A stretch of DNA of 64,000 bases. Origin: Burkholderia sp. BCC0322 (GTDB lineage: Bacteria > Pseudomonadota > Gammaproteobacteria > Burkholderiales > Burkholderiaceae). The notes under the pieces are model-generated. The model made no database searches and was not told the origin of the DNA. It saw only the letters and a program-made list of their open reading frames with translations. Shown one piece after another: positions 39,512 to 47,781 of the stretch. Numbering within the stretch: position 1 is the stretch's first letter; every line of letters begins with the position of its first letter. The stretch spans positions 186,583-250,582 of the forward strand of contig NZ_CADFDU010000005.1 of NCBI RefSeq assembly GCF_902833045.1. Direction: 5' to 3'. Position numbers and translations under genes: made by a program.

Positions 39512-40300
39512 ATGACCACGCTTCCGACAGTCCTCATCACCGGCGCCTCCAGCGGCATCGGTGCCACCTACGCCGAACGCTTCGCCCAGCGTGGCCATGA
39601 CCTCGTCCTCGTCGCCCGCGACAAGGCGCGACTCGATGCGTTGGCAGCGCGCCTTCGGGAGGAAACCGGTGTGGCGGTAGACGTGCTGCCGGCCGACCTG
39701 ACCCAGTCCACCGATCTGTCCGCGCTCGAGGCTCGTCTGCGCGATGACGATCGAATAGGAATTCTGATCAACAATGCCGGCGTGGCTCAGTCGGGCGGCT
39801 TCCTGCAGCAAACCCCTGAAAGTATCGAACGCCTGATCACGCTCAACACGACGGCGCTGACGAGGCTCGCAGCCGCGGTCGCGCCACGCTTCGTGCAGTC
39901 CGGTAACGGCTCGATCGTCAACATTGGCTCGGTGGTAGGTTTCGCGCCGGAGTTCGGCATGTCGATCTACGGCGCGACCAAGGCATTCGTGCTGTTCCTG
40001 TCGCAGGGCCTGCATCTCGAGTTGTCGCCCAAGGGTGTTTACGTGCAAGCCGTCCTGCCGGCGGCGACGCGCACGGAGATCTGGGAGCGCGCCGGGGTTG
40101 ACGTGAACACGCTGCCCGAGGTGATGGAAGTGGGCGAGTTGGTTGATGCCGCACTGATCGGGTTCGACCGTCGCGAACGGGTCACGATCCCGCCGCTGCA
40201 TGTAGCCGGGCGGTGGGACGCGCTGGACGGCGCTCGCCAGGGACTGCTATCGGACATTCGACAGGCACACGCGGCCGAGCGTTATCAGCGCCGCGCCTGA
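39512..40300 (+). CDS. Short-chain dehydrogenase/reductase
   Basis: Classical SDR of 262 aa. Cofactor motif TGASSGIG lies at residues 10-17, NNAG near 87, the catalytic Ser in NIGSVVG and YGATK near 156-160. ATG 39512 was chosen because AAAGGAAAG lies about 8 nt upstream and the Rossmann strand starts right after; a frame beginning at 39461 adds 17 unlikely residues. It follows the OYE gene closely and is probably co-transcribed. The C-terminal part resembles the DltE/YqjQ type with unknown substrate; NAD(P)H-dependent reduction of a carbonyl product is a reasonable guess. Confidence 0.92.
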   Translation: MTTLPTVLITGASSGIGATYAERFAQRGHDLVLVARDKARLDALAARLREETGVAVDVLPADLTQSTDLSALEARLRDDDRIGILINNAGVAQSGGFLQQTPESIERLITLNTTALTRLAAAVAPRFVQSGNGSIVNIGSVVGFAPEFGMSIYGATKAFVLFLSQGLHLELSPKGVYVQAVLPAATRTEIWERAGVDVNTLPEVMEVGELVDAALIGFDRRERVTIPPLHVAGRWDALDGARQGLLSDIRQAHAAERYQRRA

Positions 40301-40754
40301 CCATTCAATTGCGGCAAACGGCGGAACGACGGATACCACGATGACCGACAACCCCATCACCACGCCCACGCGCTTCGTGGATGCCAACGGTACTCGATTC
40401 GCCTGGAGAACCGCGCCCCGACGAGGGCGGGCTTGCAGCGTTCTTGAAGTCTGCGTTCAGCAGCGGCTGGGGAACGTTTCGCACGCGGCGTCTACGGGCA
40501 CGCATTTGAGCGCCGAACGCTTGCGATCAGAAACTCATCGCTGGTGAACGTCAGATGAAACGATCCACCACCCGATCGACGCAAGCCGCGCACGAGCGCA
40601 TCGCCGATGCTGGCGCGCGCCGTCGAAGAAGAGCCGTTGTCCGAATCGATGCCTGAGGCCACACTTGAGCATCGGTTCGCGGCGCGGATTGAAGTCCCAC
40701 CTTTTTTCCCGTCAGCAGGATGCTCGACCTATGAAAGCAGCGCCCAGGGAGTGA
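40301..40754 (+). other. Intergenic stretch with a truncated hydrolase
   Basis: About 450 bp between the SDR and the alpha/beta hydrolase. It holds only a truncated hydrolase start (separate entry). The rest has no recognisable gene; a promoter for the downstream hydrolase could lie here but was not pinpointed. Confidence 0.5.
40341..40547 (+). pseudogene. Truncated alpha/beta hydrolase start, paralogue of the next gene
   Basis: A 68-codon frame beginning MTDNPITTP. Its first 23 residues, ending FVDANGTRFAWR, are clearly like FVNAAGTRFAYR at the start of the intact hydrolase at 40755. After that the sequence diverges into non-homologous residues and stops. It looks like the stump of a tandem duplicate or of a deleted hydrolase. 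No catalytic residue is present. Confidence 0.6.
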
Positions 40755-41621
40755 ATGATGAAGAGCATCAACCCGGACACCCAATCGACAACGTCGTATG
40801 CGCGGGCACCGAACAAGTTCGTCAACGCGGCTGGAACCCGCTTCGCCTACCGTGAACTGGGGCCGCACGGCGGCATTCCTTTAGTTTTGCTGAACCATTG
40901 GGGCGCCGTGCTGGACAACTTCGATCCGCGCATCGTCGATGGCCTGGCCCAGAAACATCGCGTCATCGCCATCGACTATCGAGGCATTGGCTTATCCGGT
41001 GGCATCGCGCCCGTAACCGTGGGCGAGATGGCGCGCGACACCATCGCGCTGATTCGCGCAATGGGTTTCGATCAAGTCGATCTGCTCGGCTTCTCGCTTG
41101 GCGGCTTCGTGGCGCAGGACGTGGCGCTCGAGGCGCCAAGCCTGGTGCGTAAACTTATCCTCACTGGCACGGGCCCTGCCGGCGGTCACGGTATCGATCG
41201 TGTGGGTGCCGTATCCTGGCCGCTCATGCTCAAAGGCCTGCTGACGCTGCGCGATCCGAAGGCGTATTTGTTCTTCACGTCCACAACCAACGGCCAGCAG
41301 GCGGCAAGCGCCTTCTTGAAACGGTTGAAGGAACGTAAGGCCGGCCGCGACCAGGGGCCGACACCTCGCGCCTTCCTTCATCAACTCAAGGCGATCAACG
41401 CGTGGGGCCGGCAAGCGCCGCAGGACCTCGCGAGTCTGCCCATGCCCGTCCTGATCGCCAATGGGGATAACGACATCATGGTGCCCACCGCACTCAGCCG
41501 CGATATGGCCCGCCGCATCCCCCAGGCGCAGCTCGTCATTTATCAGGACGCCGGCCACGGTGGAATTTTCCAGCATCACACCCACTTCGTACCCACGGCA
41601 CTGGAATTTCTATCGCAATGA
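40755..41621 (+). CDS. Alpha/beta hydrolase
   Basis: Hydrolase of 288 aa. Nucleophile elbow GFSLGG near residue 113, acid Asp in NGDNDIMVP near 238, His in DAGHGGIF near 268, and an oxyanion-type LNHWGAVLDNF near 48-58. It resembles the family of small esterases/perhydrolases that includes 3-oxoadipate enol-lactonase-like proteins; the true substrate is unknown. ATG at 40755 and 40758 are both possible, behind GGGAG. The next gene begins 66 bp later on the same strand, so the two are likely co-expressed. Confidence 0.92.
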   Translation: MMKSINPDTQSTTSYARAPNKFVNAAGTRFAYRELGPHGGIPLVLLNHWGAVLDNFDPRIVDGLAQKHRVIAIDYRGIGLSGGIAPVTVGEMARDTIALIRAMGFDQVDLLGFSLGGFVAQDVALEAPSLVRKLILTGTGPAGGHGIDRVGAVSWPLMLKGLLTLRDPKAYLFFTSTTNGQQAASAFLKRLKERKAGRDQGPTPRAFLHQLKAINAWGRQAPQDLASLPMPVLIANGDNDIMVPTALSRDMARRIPQAQLVIYQDAGHGGIFQHHTHFVPTALEFLSQ

Positions 41622-41687
41622 ATACGTTGCGGACCAGAGGGTATGAAGTTTTTCGCGAATACGACGCAGCATCGGAGCAAGCGCAAC

Positions 41688-42689
41688 ATGAAAGCACTCA
41701 CATTCAAACGCTATGGAAAATCACCCGAGATCGGGTTCGCCGAAGTGCCGCGCCCCACGCTCAAGCCCGACGAACTGCTGGTTGAGGTGCACGCCGCGGG
41801 GGTGAACCCGATCGACAACATGATTCCAACGGGAATGTTCAAACCCGTGTTGAAGTTCCAATTGCCCGCGACCATGGGTAGCGATCTGGCCGGCATCGTG
41901 ATCGACGTCGGCAGCCGCGTCACTCGCTTCAGGAAAGGCGACGCCATCTTTGCAAGTCTGTTCGACCTTGGAAGAGGATCTATTGCCGAATATGCCGTGG
42001 TACCGGAAAGCGCAGCAGCCCGGAAACCGGTCGATCTGGACTTCGTGCAGGCCGCCTCGGTTCCAATGGTCGGGCTCACTTCATGGCAAGCACTGAAGGA
42101 GCGGGCCAATCTCCAGCCGGGTCAGAAGGTGTTCATTCCCGCGGGGTCCGGCGGTATTGGAACATTGGCGATCCAACTGGCCAAATATTTCGGCGCCAAG
42201 GTGGGAACCAATACCAGCACGGGTAACATCCCGTTGGTGAAAAGCCTGGGCGCGGACGAAGTAATCGACTACAAGAAGCAAGCGTTCGAGAACGTGCTGC
42301 GCGACTACGATGTGGTGCTTGGCACGATCAGGGGTGACGCGGTCGAAAAATCGGTAGGAATCTTGAAGCGAGGAGGAAAGATCGTCTCTCTTGTCGGGCC
42401 GCTGGACGCGGCGTTCGCCCGCGCTCGGGGGCTGAACTTCGTCCTGAAGTGTGTATTCGGCCTGATGAGCCGCAAGATCATGCGTCTTGCGAGGAAGCGG
42501 GATGTTACCTACTCATTTCTCTTCGTACGCCCCGACGGCGCTCAACTTGACGAGATCGGCAAACTGCTCGAATCCGAACGTATCCATCCCGTGATTGACA
42601 AGGTATTTCCGTTTGAACAAGCAAAGGACGCACTTGAATACCTGGCCCAAGGACGTGCGAAGGGTAAAGTCGTGGTCAAGATCAAGTAA
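41688..42689 (+). CDS. Zinc-independent medium-chain dehydrogenase, quinone-oxidoreductase-like
   Basis: MDR-family protein of 333 aa. The N-terminal GroES-like domain has GVNPIDN and GSDLAGIV; the nucleotide-binding motif is AGSGGIGTLAIQLAK near residues 150-164, followed by GADEVIDYK. The zinc-binding Cys/His set of alcohol dehydrogenases is absent, as in NADPH:quinone reductases and enone reductases. ATG 41688 starts at the conserved MKALTF; the in-frame ATG at 41643 adds 15 atypical residues and has its GA-rich site too close. It forms a likely operon with the upstream hydrolase. The role may be detoxification of quinones or enones, in keeping with the OYE nearby. Confidence 0.92.
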   Translation: MKALTFKRYGKSPEIGFAEVPRPTLKPDELLVEVHAAGVNPIDNMIPTGMFKPVLKFQLPATMGSDLAGIVIDVGSRVTRFRKGDAIFASLFDLGRGSIAEYAVVPESAAARKPVDLDFVQAASVPMVGLTSWQALKERANLQPGQKVFIPAGSGGIGTLAIQLAKYFGAKVGTNTSTGNIPLVKSLGADEVIDYKKQAFENVLRDYDVVLGTIRGDAVEKSVGILKRGGKIVSLVGPLDAAFARARGLNFVLKCVFGLMSRKIMRLARKRDVTYSFLFVRPDGAQLDEIGKLLESERIHPVIDKVFPFEQAKDALEYLAQGRAKGKVVVKIK

Positions 42690-42759
42690 CGTACCTAAGG
42701 GTTGAGTGTTGAGGGATGCTAAGCTCGGGAATGGTGCGTGACTCTCGATACGCCTGCCC

Positions 42760-43170
42760 CTGGGTGAGTTTGCATCAGTCTTCGCAACGAATCCTGGCGT
42801 TTCTCAAGCATATTGACCAATCGGTACCGGCCGATCTCGATGTGCATCTGATCGTCGACAACTACGCGACACACAAGCATCCGAAGGTCAAGGCGTGGTT
42901 GGCCACGCTACGCGCTACCACATGCACTTCACGCCAACCTACCCGAGTCGACTAAATCAGGTCGAACGCCGGTTTGGCCTGATTACGCAGCAGGCAACCC
43001 GTCGAGGCTCGTTCAGGAACGTGCGCCAACTCAATGCTGACATCGAACGCCAAATCGGGCAGTACAACCGGCACAAGCGGCCGTTCGTATGAACGGCGAC
43101 CGCCGATTCCATTCTCCGGAAAGCGGCTCGGCTATGTAAAGTTATTTCTGGGACAGAGCACCAGGCAACC
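42760..43170 (+). pseudogene. Decayed IS630-family transposase (C-terminal part)
   Basis: Two adjacent frames together give the C-terminal half of an IS630/Tc1-type DDE transposase. The first carries HLIVDNYATHKHPKVKAWLA; the second continues YHMHFTPTYPSRLNQVERRF and the tail QYNRHKRPFV. A frameshift near 42900-42910 separates them. After PFV the codon is TGA where the family has Trp, and beyond it the same frame still reads TATADSILRKAARLCKVISG, typical family tail. The 5' part and the terminal inverted repeats are not seen. So it is a 5'-truncated, frameshifted and nonsense-mutated relic that cannot move by itself. Confidence 0.8.
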
Positions 43171-43344
43171 GACACCTGTCGCAATCGTCAAGATTCGCGT
43201 CGCGTGCAGATAAAACCTCCCCGTTCCCCCCGCCGTTAACCCGTTCGCAGCCCATGCGCCCCGTGTTGCGTCGCGGCGCGCGTCTTTCGTGATCCGGAAT
43301 CCACATCCGCCGCTGGCCGCGTCCGGCCGGCGCAAGGGAACGTC
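43171..43344 (+). other. Upstream region of the chemoreceptor gene
   Basis: About 170 bp between the transposase relic and the chemoreceptor ATG. A GGGAAC stretch just before 43345 can serve as ribosome site. No clear promoter boxes were identified. Confidence 0.3.
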
Positions 43345-44910
43345 ATGCGAAAACAACTCACTATCCGTGGTGGTCTCATCGCGACCGTCACCGGCTACAC
43401 CGTGCTGCTCGTACTGGTGGTCGGCGCGTGCATCGCGGCCCTCTATATGGGTAACGGTTCGCTCGAGGCGATGTACCGCGACGACACGGCGTCGCTACTG
43501 CACCTGAAGACCAGCTCCGAGCGGATGCTCGTGCTGCGCGAACGCATGAGCGACGTCGCGCAGATCATCAGCGCCGGCCGCTCGGGCAAGGAAGAGATCG
43601 CGAAACTTCGCACGCTCCTCAAGCAGAGCAACGACGAACTGGATGCCTATGCGGGCCTGCACGCGCGCAACGCCGACGAGCAGGCGCTGTTCGACACGCT
43701 GCAGAATCGCCGTCGGGCGTTGCTCGACCGCGTGTTCCTGAAGGCGCTGTCGCAACTCGACGGCGACGACGGTTTCGGCTTTCTCGACACGCAACATACC
43801 GCACCGCCCGAGCTGTTCGCCGCCTACCAGGAGGCGATCGATGCGCTCGAGTCGTTCCAGGTTGCGCGCGAAAAGGCGCGCTATGAGGCGGCCGGGGTGC
43901 ATTTCCACCGGATCGTGTTGGGGATGGCGGCCGTTGCGGCTTTCGCACTCGTCGTCGGCTTCTTTGCCCAGCGCGTGCTCGCGAAGGCGATCATCGAGCC
44001 GATCAATCTCGCGGTCGACCAGTTCGAGAAGATCTCGAAGGGCGACCTGACCGGAACGGTGGTCGTGCCCGGCGAGAACGAGATGGCCTATCTGCTGCAT
44101 GCGCTGAAGCGGATGCAGGACGGCCTCGTCGACACCGTGAACCAGGTGCGCGCGAGCACGGAGACGATCGTCGGCGACGTCCGCACGATCGCGAGCGGCA
44201 ACGTCGACCTGTCGGCGCGTACCGAGGCGCAGGCCGTATCGCTGCAACAGGCGGCGGCGAGCGTCGAGCAGCTGACGGCGGCCGTGCGCCAGAACGCGGA
44301 CAACGCGCGCGATGCCCGCACCTATGTCGAAGGCGCGGCCAGTATCGCGTCGCGCGGCGGCGAGGCGATGCAGCGCGTCGTCGAGACGATGTCGGCGATT
44401 TCGCACGGTTCCACGCGGATCTCGGGGATCGTCGGCGTGATCGAGAGCATCGCGTTCCAGACCAACATCCTGGCGTTGAACGCCGCCGTCGAAGCCGCGC
44501 GCGCAGGCGAGCAGGGGCGCGGCTTCGCGGTCGTCGCGACCGAGGTGCGCGGGCTCGCGCAACGCTGCGCATCGGCGGCGAAGGAGATCCGCGAACTGAT
44601 CGGCCATTCCGCGCAGCGTGTCGAAGACGGCAGCGACCTCGTCGCACAGGCCGGCTCGGCGATGGCCGAACTCGTCGCGGCGGTCGAGCGGGTCAATACG
44701 ATCATGAACGAAACCAGCAACGCGTTCGAGGAGCAATCGTCAGGCATCGAGCAGGTGAACGCCGCGGTCATCCAGATGGAGCAGACGATGCAGCGCAATG
44801 CCGCGCTGGTCGAGGAGGCCGCGGCTGCGGCGCTGTCGCTCGACGAACAGGGCTCGCGGCTGAGTGCGGCGGTTGCGCAGTTCCGTCTGCGTGACGCAGC
44901 GCTCGCCTGA
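43345..44910 (+). CDS. Methyl-accepting chemotaxis protein
   Basis: Inner-membrane chemoreceptor of 521 aa. TM1 lies about residues 10-33, a periplasmic four-helix-type sensor about 34-188, TM2 about 190-212, then HAMP about 213-265 and the cytoplasmic signalling coiled coil. The hairpin tip is conserved (IAFQTNILALNAAVEAARAG near 373-392). The C-terminus ends in FRLRDAALA without the NWETF-type pentapeptide, so it would depend on other receptors for CheR/CheB tethering. The ligand is unknown; neighbouring organosulfur genes may hint but do not show it. Confidence 0.95.
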   Translation: MRKQLTIRGGLIATVTGYTVLLVLVVGACIAALYMGNGSLEAMYRDDTASLLHLKTSSERMLVLRERMSDVAQIISAGRSGKEEIAKLRTLLKQSNDELDAYAGLHARNADEQALFDTLQNRRRALLDRVFLKALSQLDGDDGFGFLDTQHTAPPELFAAYQEAIDALESFQVAREKARYEAAGVHFHRIVLGMAAVAAFALVVGFFAQRVLAKAIIEPINLAVDQFEKISKGDLTGTVVVPGENEMAYLLHALKRMQDGLVDTVNQVRASTETIVGDVRTIASGNVDLSARTEAQAVSLQQAAASVEQLTAAVRQNADNARDARTYVEGAASIASRGGEAMQRVVETMSAISHGSTRISGIVGVIESIAFQTNILALNAAVEAARAGEQGRGFAVVATEVRGLAQRCASAAKEIRELIGHSAQRVEDGSDLVAQAGSAMAELVAAVERVNTIMNETSNAFEEQSSGIEQVNAAVIQMEQTMQRNAALVEEAAAAALSLDEQGSRLSAAVAQFRLRDAALA

Positions 44911-45388
44911 CGCACCGATGCTTGCGACCGGAGCGCGATCGTCGGGCCGCACGTGTGGCCGACGCGGTGCGCCGGTGTCGAAGCGGCACGGTTCTGGTGC
45001 GCACATCCTGACTGCCGACGTCGACGCGCTGCATGCACCGGCGTGGTGAAGCACGACAATCGGACGATCGCCGAACCCGGTGCGACGCGTTCTGCGTTCA
45101 TGGCCCGCGAGGCGATGATGTCGCCGCCGCAATCCTTGTCGGCCAAGGCGGACGCGTATTTTCTCGAACGTTCTCCACAGGGTTATGCACGGAAATTGTG
45201 GATAACTCGAGGAAGACGAAGGACCGCCGACGGTTCGCGCGCGCGGGCGTCGCCATGCGACATCACGTACCGCGAATTGCTTTGCCGGAATGATCGTTTC
45301 GTGGCTGTCGAGAAAGGGCATAGCATGAAGACCCCTCTCGATTGGCCGCGCTATGCGTGGCCAGTCATCGCGACCGTACCGGCCCGAC
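44911..45388. other. Intergenic region with a pair of DnaA-box-like sites
   Basis: About 480 bp between the chemoreceptor and the OsmC-like gene. No gene was recognised. The central part contains two inverted DnaA-box-like nonamers (separate entry). Confidence 0.5.
45183..45205. promoter_or_regulatory. Inverted pair of DnaA-box-like nonamers
   Basis: TTATGCACG at 45183-45191 (8 of 9 to TTATNCACA) and TGTGGATAA at 45197-45205, which is TTATCCACA on the other strand, a perfect box. Two sites only, with no AT-rich unwinding element or replication genes nearby, so not an origin; a DnaA-responsive promoter or chance are the alternatives. Confidence 0.35.
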
Positions 45389-45919
45389 ATGACGACACTG
45401 AACGACTATCTCCAACAGAAGCGCGACGCCTGGCTTGCGAAAAAAGAAGCCGCCCGCAGCCATCCGGATCTCAAGGCGACCCCGCTGAAAGCGACCGTGC
45501 GCGCGCTGGGCCGCAGCGGCGTGCGGGAGATCCGCATACGCGATTTCCAGGTGATCAGCGACAGCCCGCCCGATTTCGCGGGCTACAACCTCGGGCCGGC
45601 GTCGCCGGAGCTGCAACTCGGCGTGCTGGGCAGCTGCCTGACGCACATCACGCTGATTCAGGCCGCGGAGCGCGGCCTGAAAATCGACTCGATCGAGGTC
45701 GAAGTGACCGGTGACCAGCATCCGCTCGCGCAGCAACCGGGTTTCGAGCATGTGCCGGTGTTCCCGCACAACCTCCGCTACACGCTCGATATCGTGTCGC
45801 CCGAACCGCCGGAGACGATCCGCGCACTGCATCAGGCGGTCGAGGTCCTGTGCCCGATCTTCAACCTGCTGCGATTGCCGCAGACGATCGACGGCGAGTT
45901 GCGGCATACGCACGGTTGA
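45389..45919 (+). CDS. OsmC-like family protein
   Basis: Protein of 176 aa with the OsmC/Ohr fold pattern: a basic N-terminal helix, the first conserved Cys in LGSCLTHI near residue 93, and the second in VEVLCPIFNLL near 157. OsmC/Ohr proteins reduce organic hydroperoxides through a Cys pair. The spacing here is that of the broader OsmC-like group, some of which lie in sulfur-metabolism loci. The ATG at 45389 was preferred over an upstream frame with 12 extra residues, though its ribosome site is weak. It converges with the sulfonate transporter genes. Confidence 0.85.
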   Translation: MTTLNDYLQQKRDAWLAKKEAARSHPDLKATPLKATVRALGRSGVREIRIRDFQVISDSPPDFAGYNLGPASPELQLGVLGSCLTHITLIQAAERGLKIDSIEVEVTGDQHPLAQQPGFEHVPVFPHNLRYTLDIVSPEPPETIRALHQAVEVLCPIFNLLRLPQTIDGELRHTHG

Positions 45920-46100
45920 GGTGCGCCGGTGCACCGGTGTGTTGCAGCCTGTCGCGCCGCTGCGGGGCGAGCAAGCGCACGATATCCTGCGTACCCTATC
46001 GGCGCGCGGATATGACTGCGATTCCTGTCGCACCGGTATTCCATGACGGATGCGTCGTCCCGGTGCCGTACGCATGCCGAGTGAGTCAGCCGGCGTGAAG

Positions 46101-46919
46101 TCAGGCTTCAGGGGGGTGAAGGTCACGCGTTCGGTGCCTCGTCTCGTCGGCACGATCCTGAAGCTGCTGGAATGCGTCCAGCAGCCGCGCGCGCAGCCCG
46201 GCCAGCGTCGGGTCGCGGCGATCGCGCGGCCGGGAGACCTCGACGTGGATCTCGTCATCGATGCGGCCCGGGTTGGGCGCAAGCATCAGCACGCGATCGC
46301 CGAGATACAGCGCTTCGTCCAGATCGTGCGTGACGACGATCGCAGCCATCCGGTGCCGCTCGACGACATCGAGCAGCAGCGTCTGCAACCGCATCCGGGT
46401 GATGGCGTCGACCGCGCTGAACGGTTCGTCGAGCAGCAGCAGGTCCGGTTCGCCGAACAGCCCGCGCGCGATTGCCGCGCGCTGGGCCATCCCGCCCGAC
46501 AACGTGGCCGGCAGTTGCCGGGCAACCCCGGCGAGGCCGACTTCGTCGAGCAGCCGTGCGACGGACGGCTCGCGTCCGCCTTGCGGGCCGGCCGCAAAGC
46601 CGACGTTGTCCGCGATCGATAGCCACGGCAGCAGCCGCGGCTCCTGGAAGATCACGCCAACGCGCGGGGAGGGGCCGTCGAGCGCGATGCCGCCCAGCGT
46701 CACGCTGCCGCGGAAATCGGCGTCAAGGCCCGCAACGATCCGCAGCAGCGTGCTCTTCCCGCAACCGCTCGGGCCGACCACACAGACGATCTCGCCGCGC
46801 GCGACCTGCAGCGCGACGTCGGCGAGGATCGTGCGATTGCCATGACGCTTGCGGGCGATTCGCAGGTCGAGCAGCGGTGTCGTGGTACCCGCCGTGTGCG
46901 CGGAAGGACGCGTGCTCAT
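46101..46919 (-). CDS. ssuB: Aliphatic-sulfonate type ABC transporter ATP-binding protein
   Basis: ABC ATPase of 272 aa: Walker A GPSGCGKST near residue 60, Q-loop FQEPRLLPW, signature LSGGMAQR near 155, Walker B LLLLDEPFSAVD near 175, switch His in VVTHDLDEAL. LLPW after the Q-loop is typical of the nitrate/sulfonate/taurine (SsuB/TauB) group. ATG 46919 overlaps the permease stop (ATGA). It energises import through the neighbouring permease and binding protein. Sulfonate specificity is inferred from family and from the flavin monooxygenases nearby. Confidence 0.93.
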   Translation of the reverse strand: MSTRPSAHTAGTTTPLLDLRIARKRHGNRTILADVALQVARGEIVCVVGPSGCGKSTLLRIVAGLDADFRGSVTLGGIALDGPSPRVGVIFQEPRLLPWLSIADNVGFAAGPQGGREPSVARLLDEVGLAGVARQLPATLSGGMAQRAAIARGLFGEPDLLLLDEPFSAVDAITRMRLQTLLLDVVERHRMAAIVVTHDLDEALYLGDRVLMLAPNPGRIDDEIHVEVSRPRDRRDPTLAGLRARLLDAFQQLQDRADETRHRTRDLHPPEA

Positions 46920-47770
46920 GTCGGCACCTTGCGTGGCGTGTGGTCGAACGCGTCGCGCCAGCCGAGCCAGTGCGATTCGATGCGCGCCATCGCGCCGTCG
47001 GTCAGCTTGCCGAGCAACGCCAGCAGCAGGATCGCACCGAACACGAGATCGGGGCGCCCGGTTTCCCGGCCGTCGCTCAACAGGAAGCCGAGGCCACGCG
47101 TGGCCGCGATCAGCTCCGCCGCGACCATGAACATCCACGCGAGACTGAGGCCGGTGCGCAAGCCGGTGACGATCTGCGGCAGCGCGGCCGGCAGCAGGAT
47201 GCGACGGAACAGCGCGAGCGGGCCGAGCCGGTACACCGCACCGAGCTCGACGAGCTTGCGATCGACGTCGCGAATGCCGGCGACCACCGCGAGGTGGACC
47301 GGGAAGAAGGCGCCGATGGCGATCAGCGTGATCTTCGGTGCTTCATCGATGCCGAGCCACAGCAGCAACACCGGCACCCAGGCGAGCGACGGAATCGCGC
47401 GCAGCGCCTGGAACGTCGGTTCGAACAGCGCGTCGATCCGGCGGCTCAGGCCCATCGCCGCGCCGACGACGAGCGCGAGCCCGGCGCCCGCGGCAAATCC
47501 CGCCGCAACCCGCAGCGTACTCGCGCCGACATGGCGCGCCACGCGCATGACGCCCATGCGCGCGAGCGTGGCGAGAATCTCGCTCGGCGCCGGGACGAGA
47601 TGATTCGGCAGCCAGCCCTGCCGCACGACGACCTCCAGCAACGCGAGCGCCGCGAACGGCAGCGCGAGGCCCGCGATTCGCCATCCGCGCAGCGGATCGC
47701 GCCGGACGGCGCGTGACGCAGCGGGGCGGCGGGGGGCGAGCGCATCGTCGCGGGCGGCGGTATCGGTCAT
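46916..47770 (-). CDS. ssuC: Aliphatic-sulfonate type ABC transporter permease
   Basis: Inner-membrane permease of 284 aa with about six membrane helices and the BPD_transp_1 EAA-type loop (ELGAVYRLGPLALFRRILLP region, near residues 175-195). It belongs to the SsuC/TauC/NrtB group. The 3' end overlaps ssuB by 4 bp, and the start is 11 bp after the binding-protein gene, so the three form one operon. Confidence 0.93.
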   Translation of the reverse strand: MTDTAARDDALAPRRPAASRAVRRDPLRGWRIAGLALPFAALALLEVVVRQGWLPNHLVPAPSEILATLARMGVMRVARHVGASTLRVAAGFAAGAGLALVVGAAMGLSRRIDALFEPTFQALRAIPSLAWVPVLLLWLGIDEAPKITLIAIGAFFPVHLAVVAGIRDVDRKLVELGAVYRLGPLALFRRILLPAALPQIVTGLRTGLSLAWMFMVAAELIAATRGLGFLLSDGRETGRPDLVFGAILLLALLGKLTDGAMARIESHWLGWRDAFDHTPRKVPT

Positions 47771-47781
47771 GGGCGGCAGGC

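Noticed and set aside
45183-45205. Replication origin
   Set aside because: Only two DnaA boxes, no AT-rich unwinding region, and no dnaA, dnaN, parA or repA gene nearby.
45926-45937. CCGGTGCACCGG palindrome as a rho-independent terminator after the OsmC-like gene
   Set aside because: A perfect 12-bp palindrome but without loop or T-run; could equally be a chance GC palindrome.
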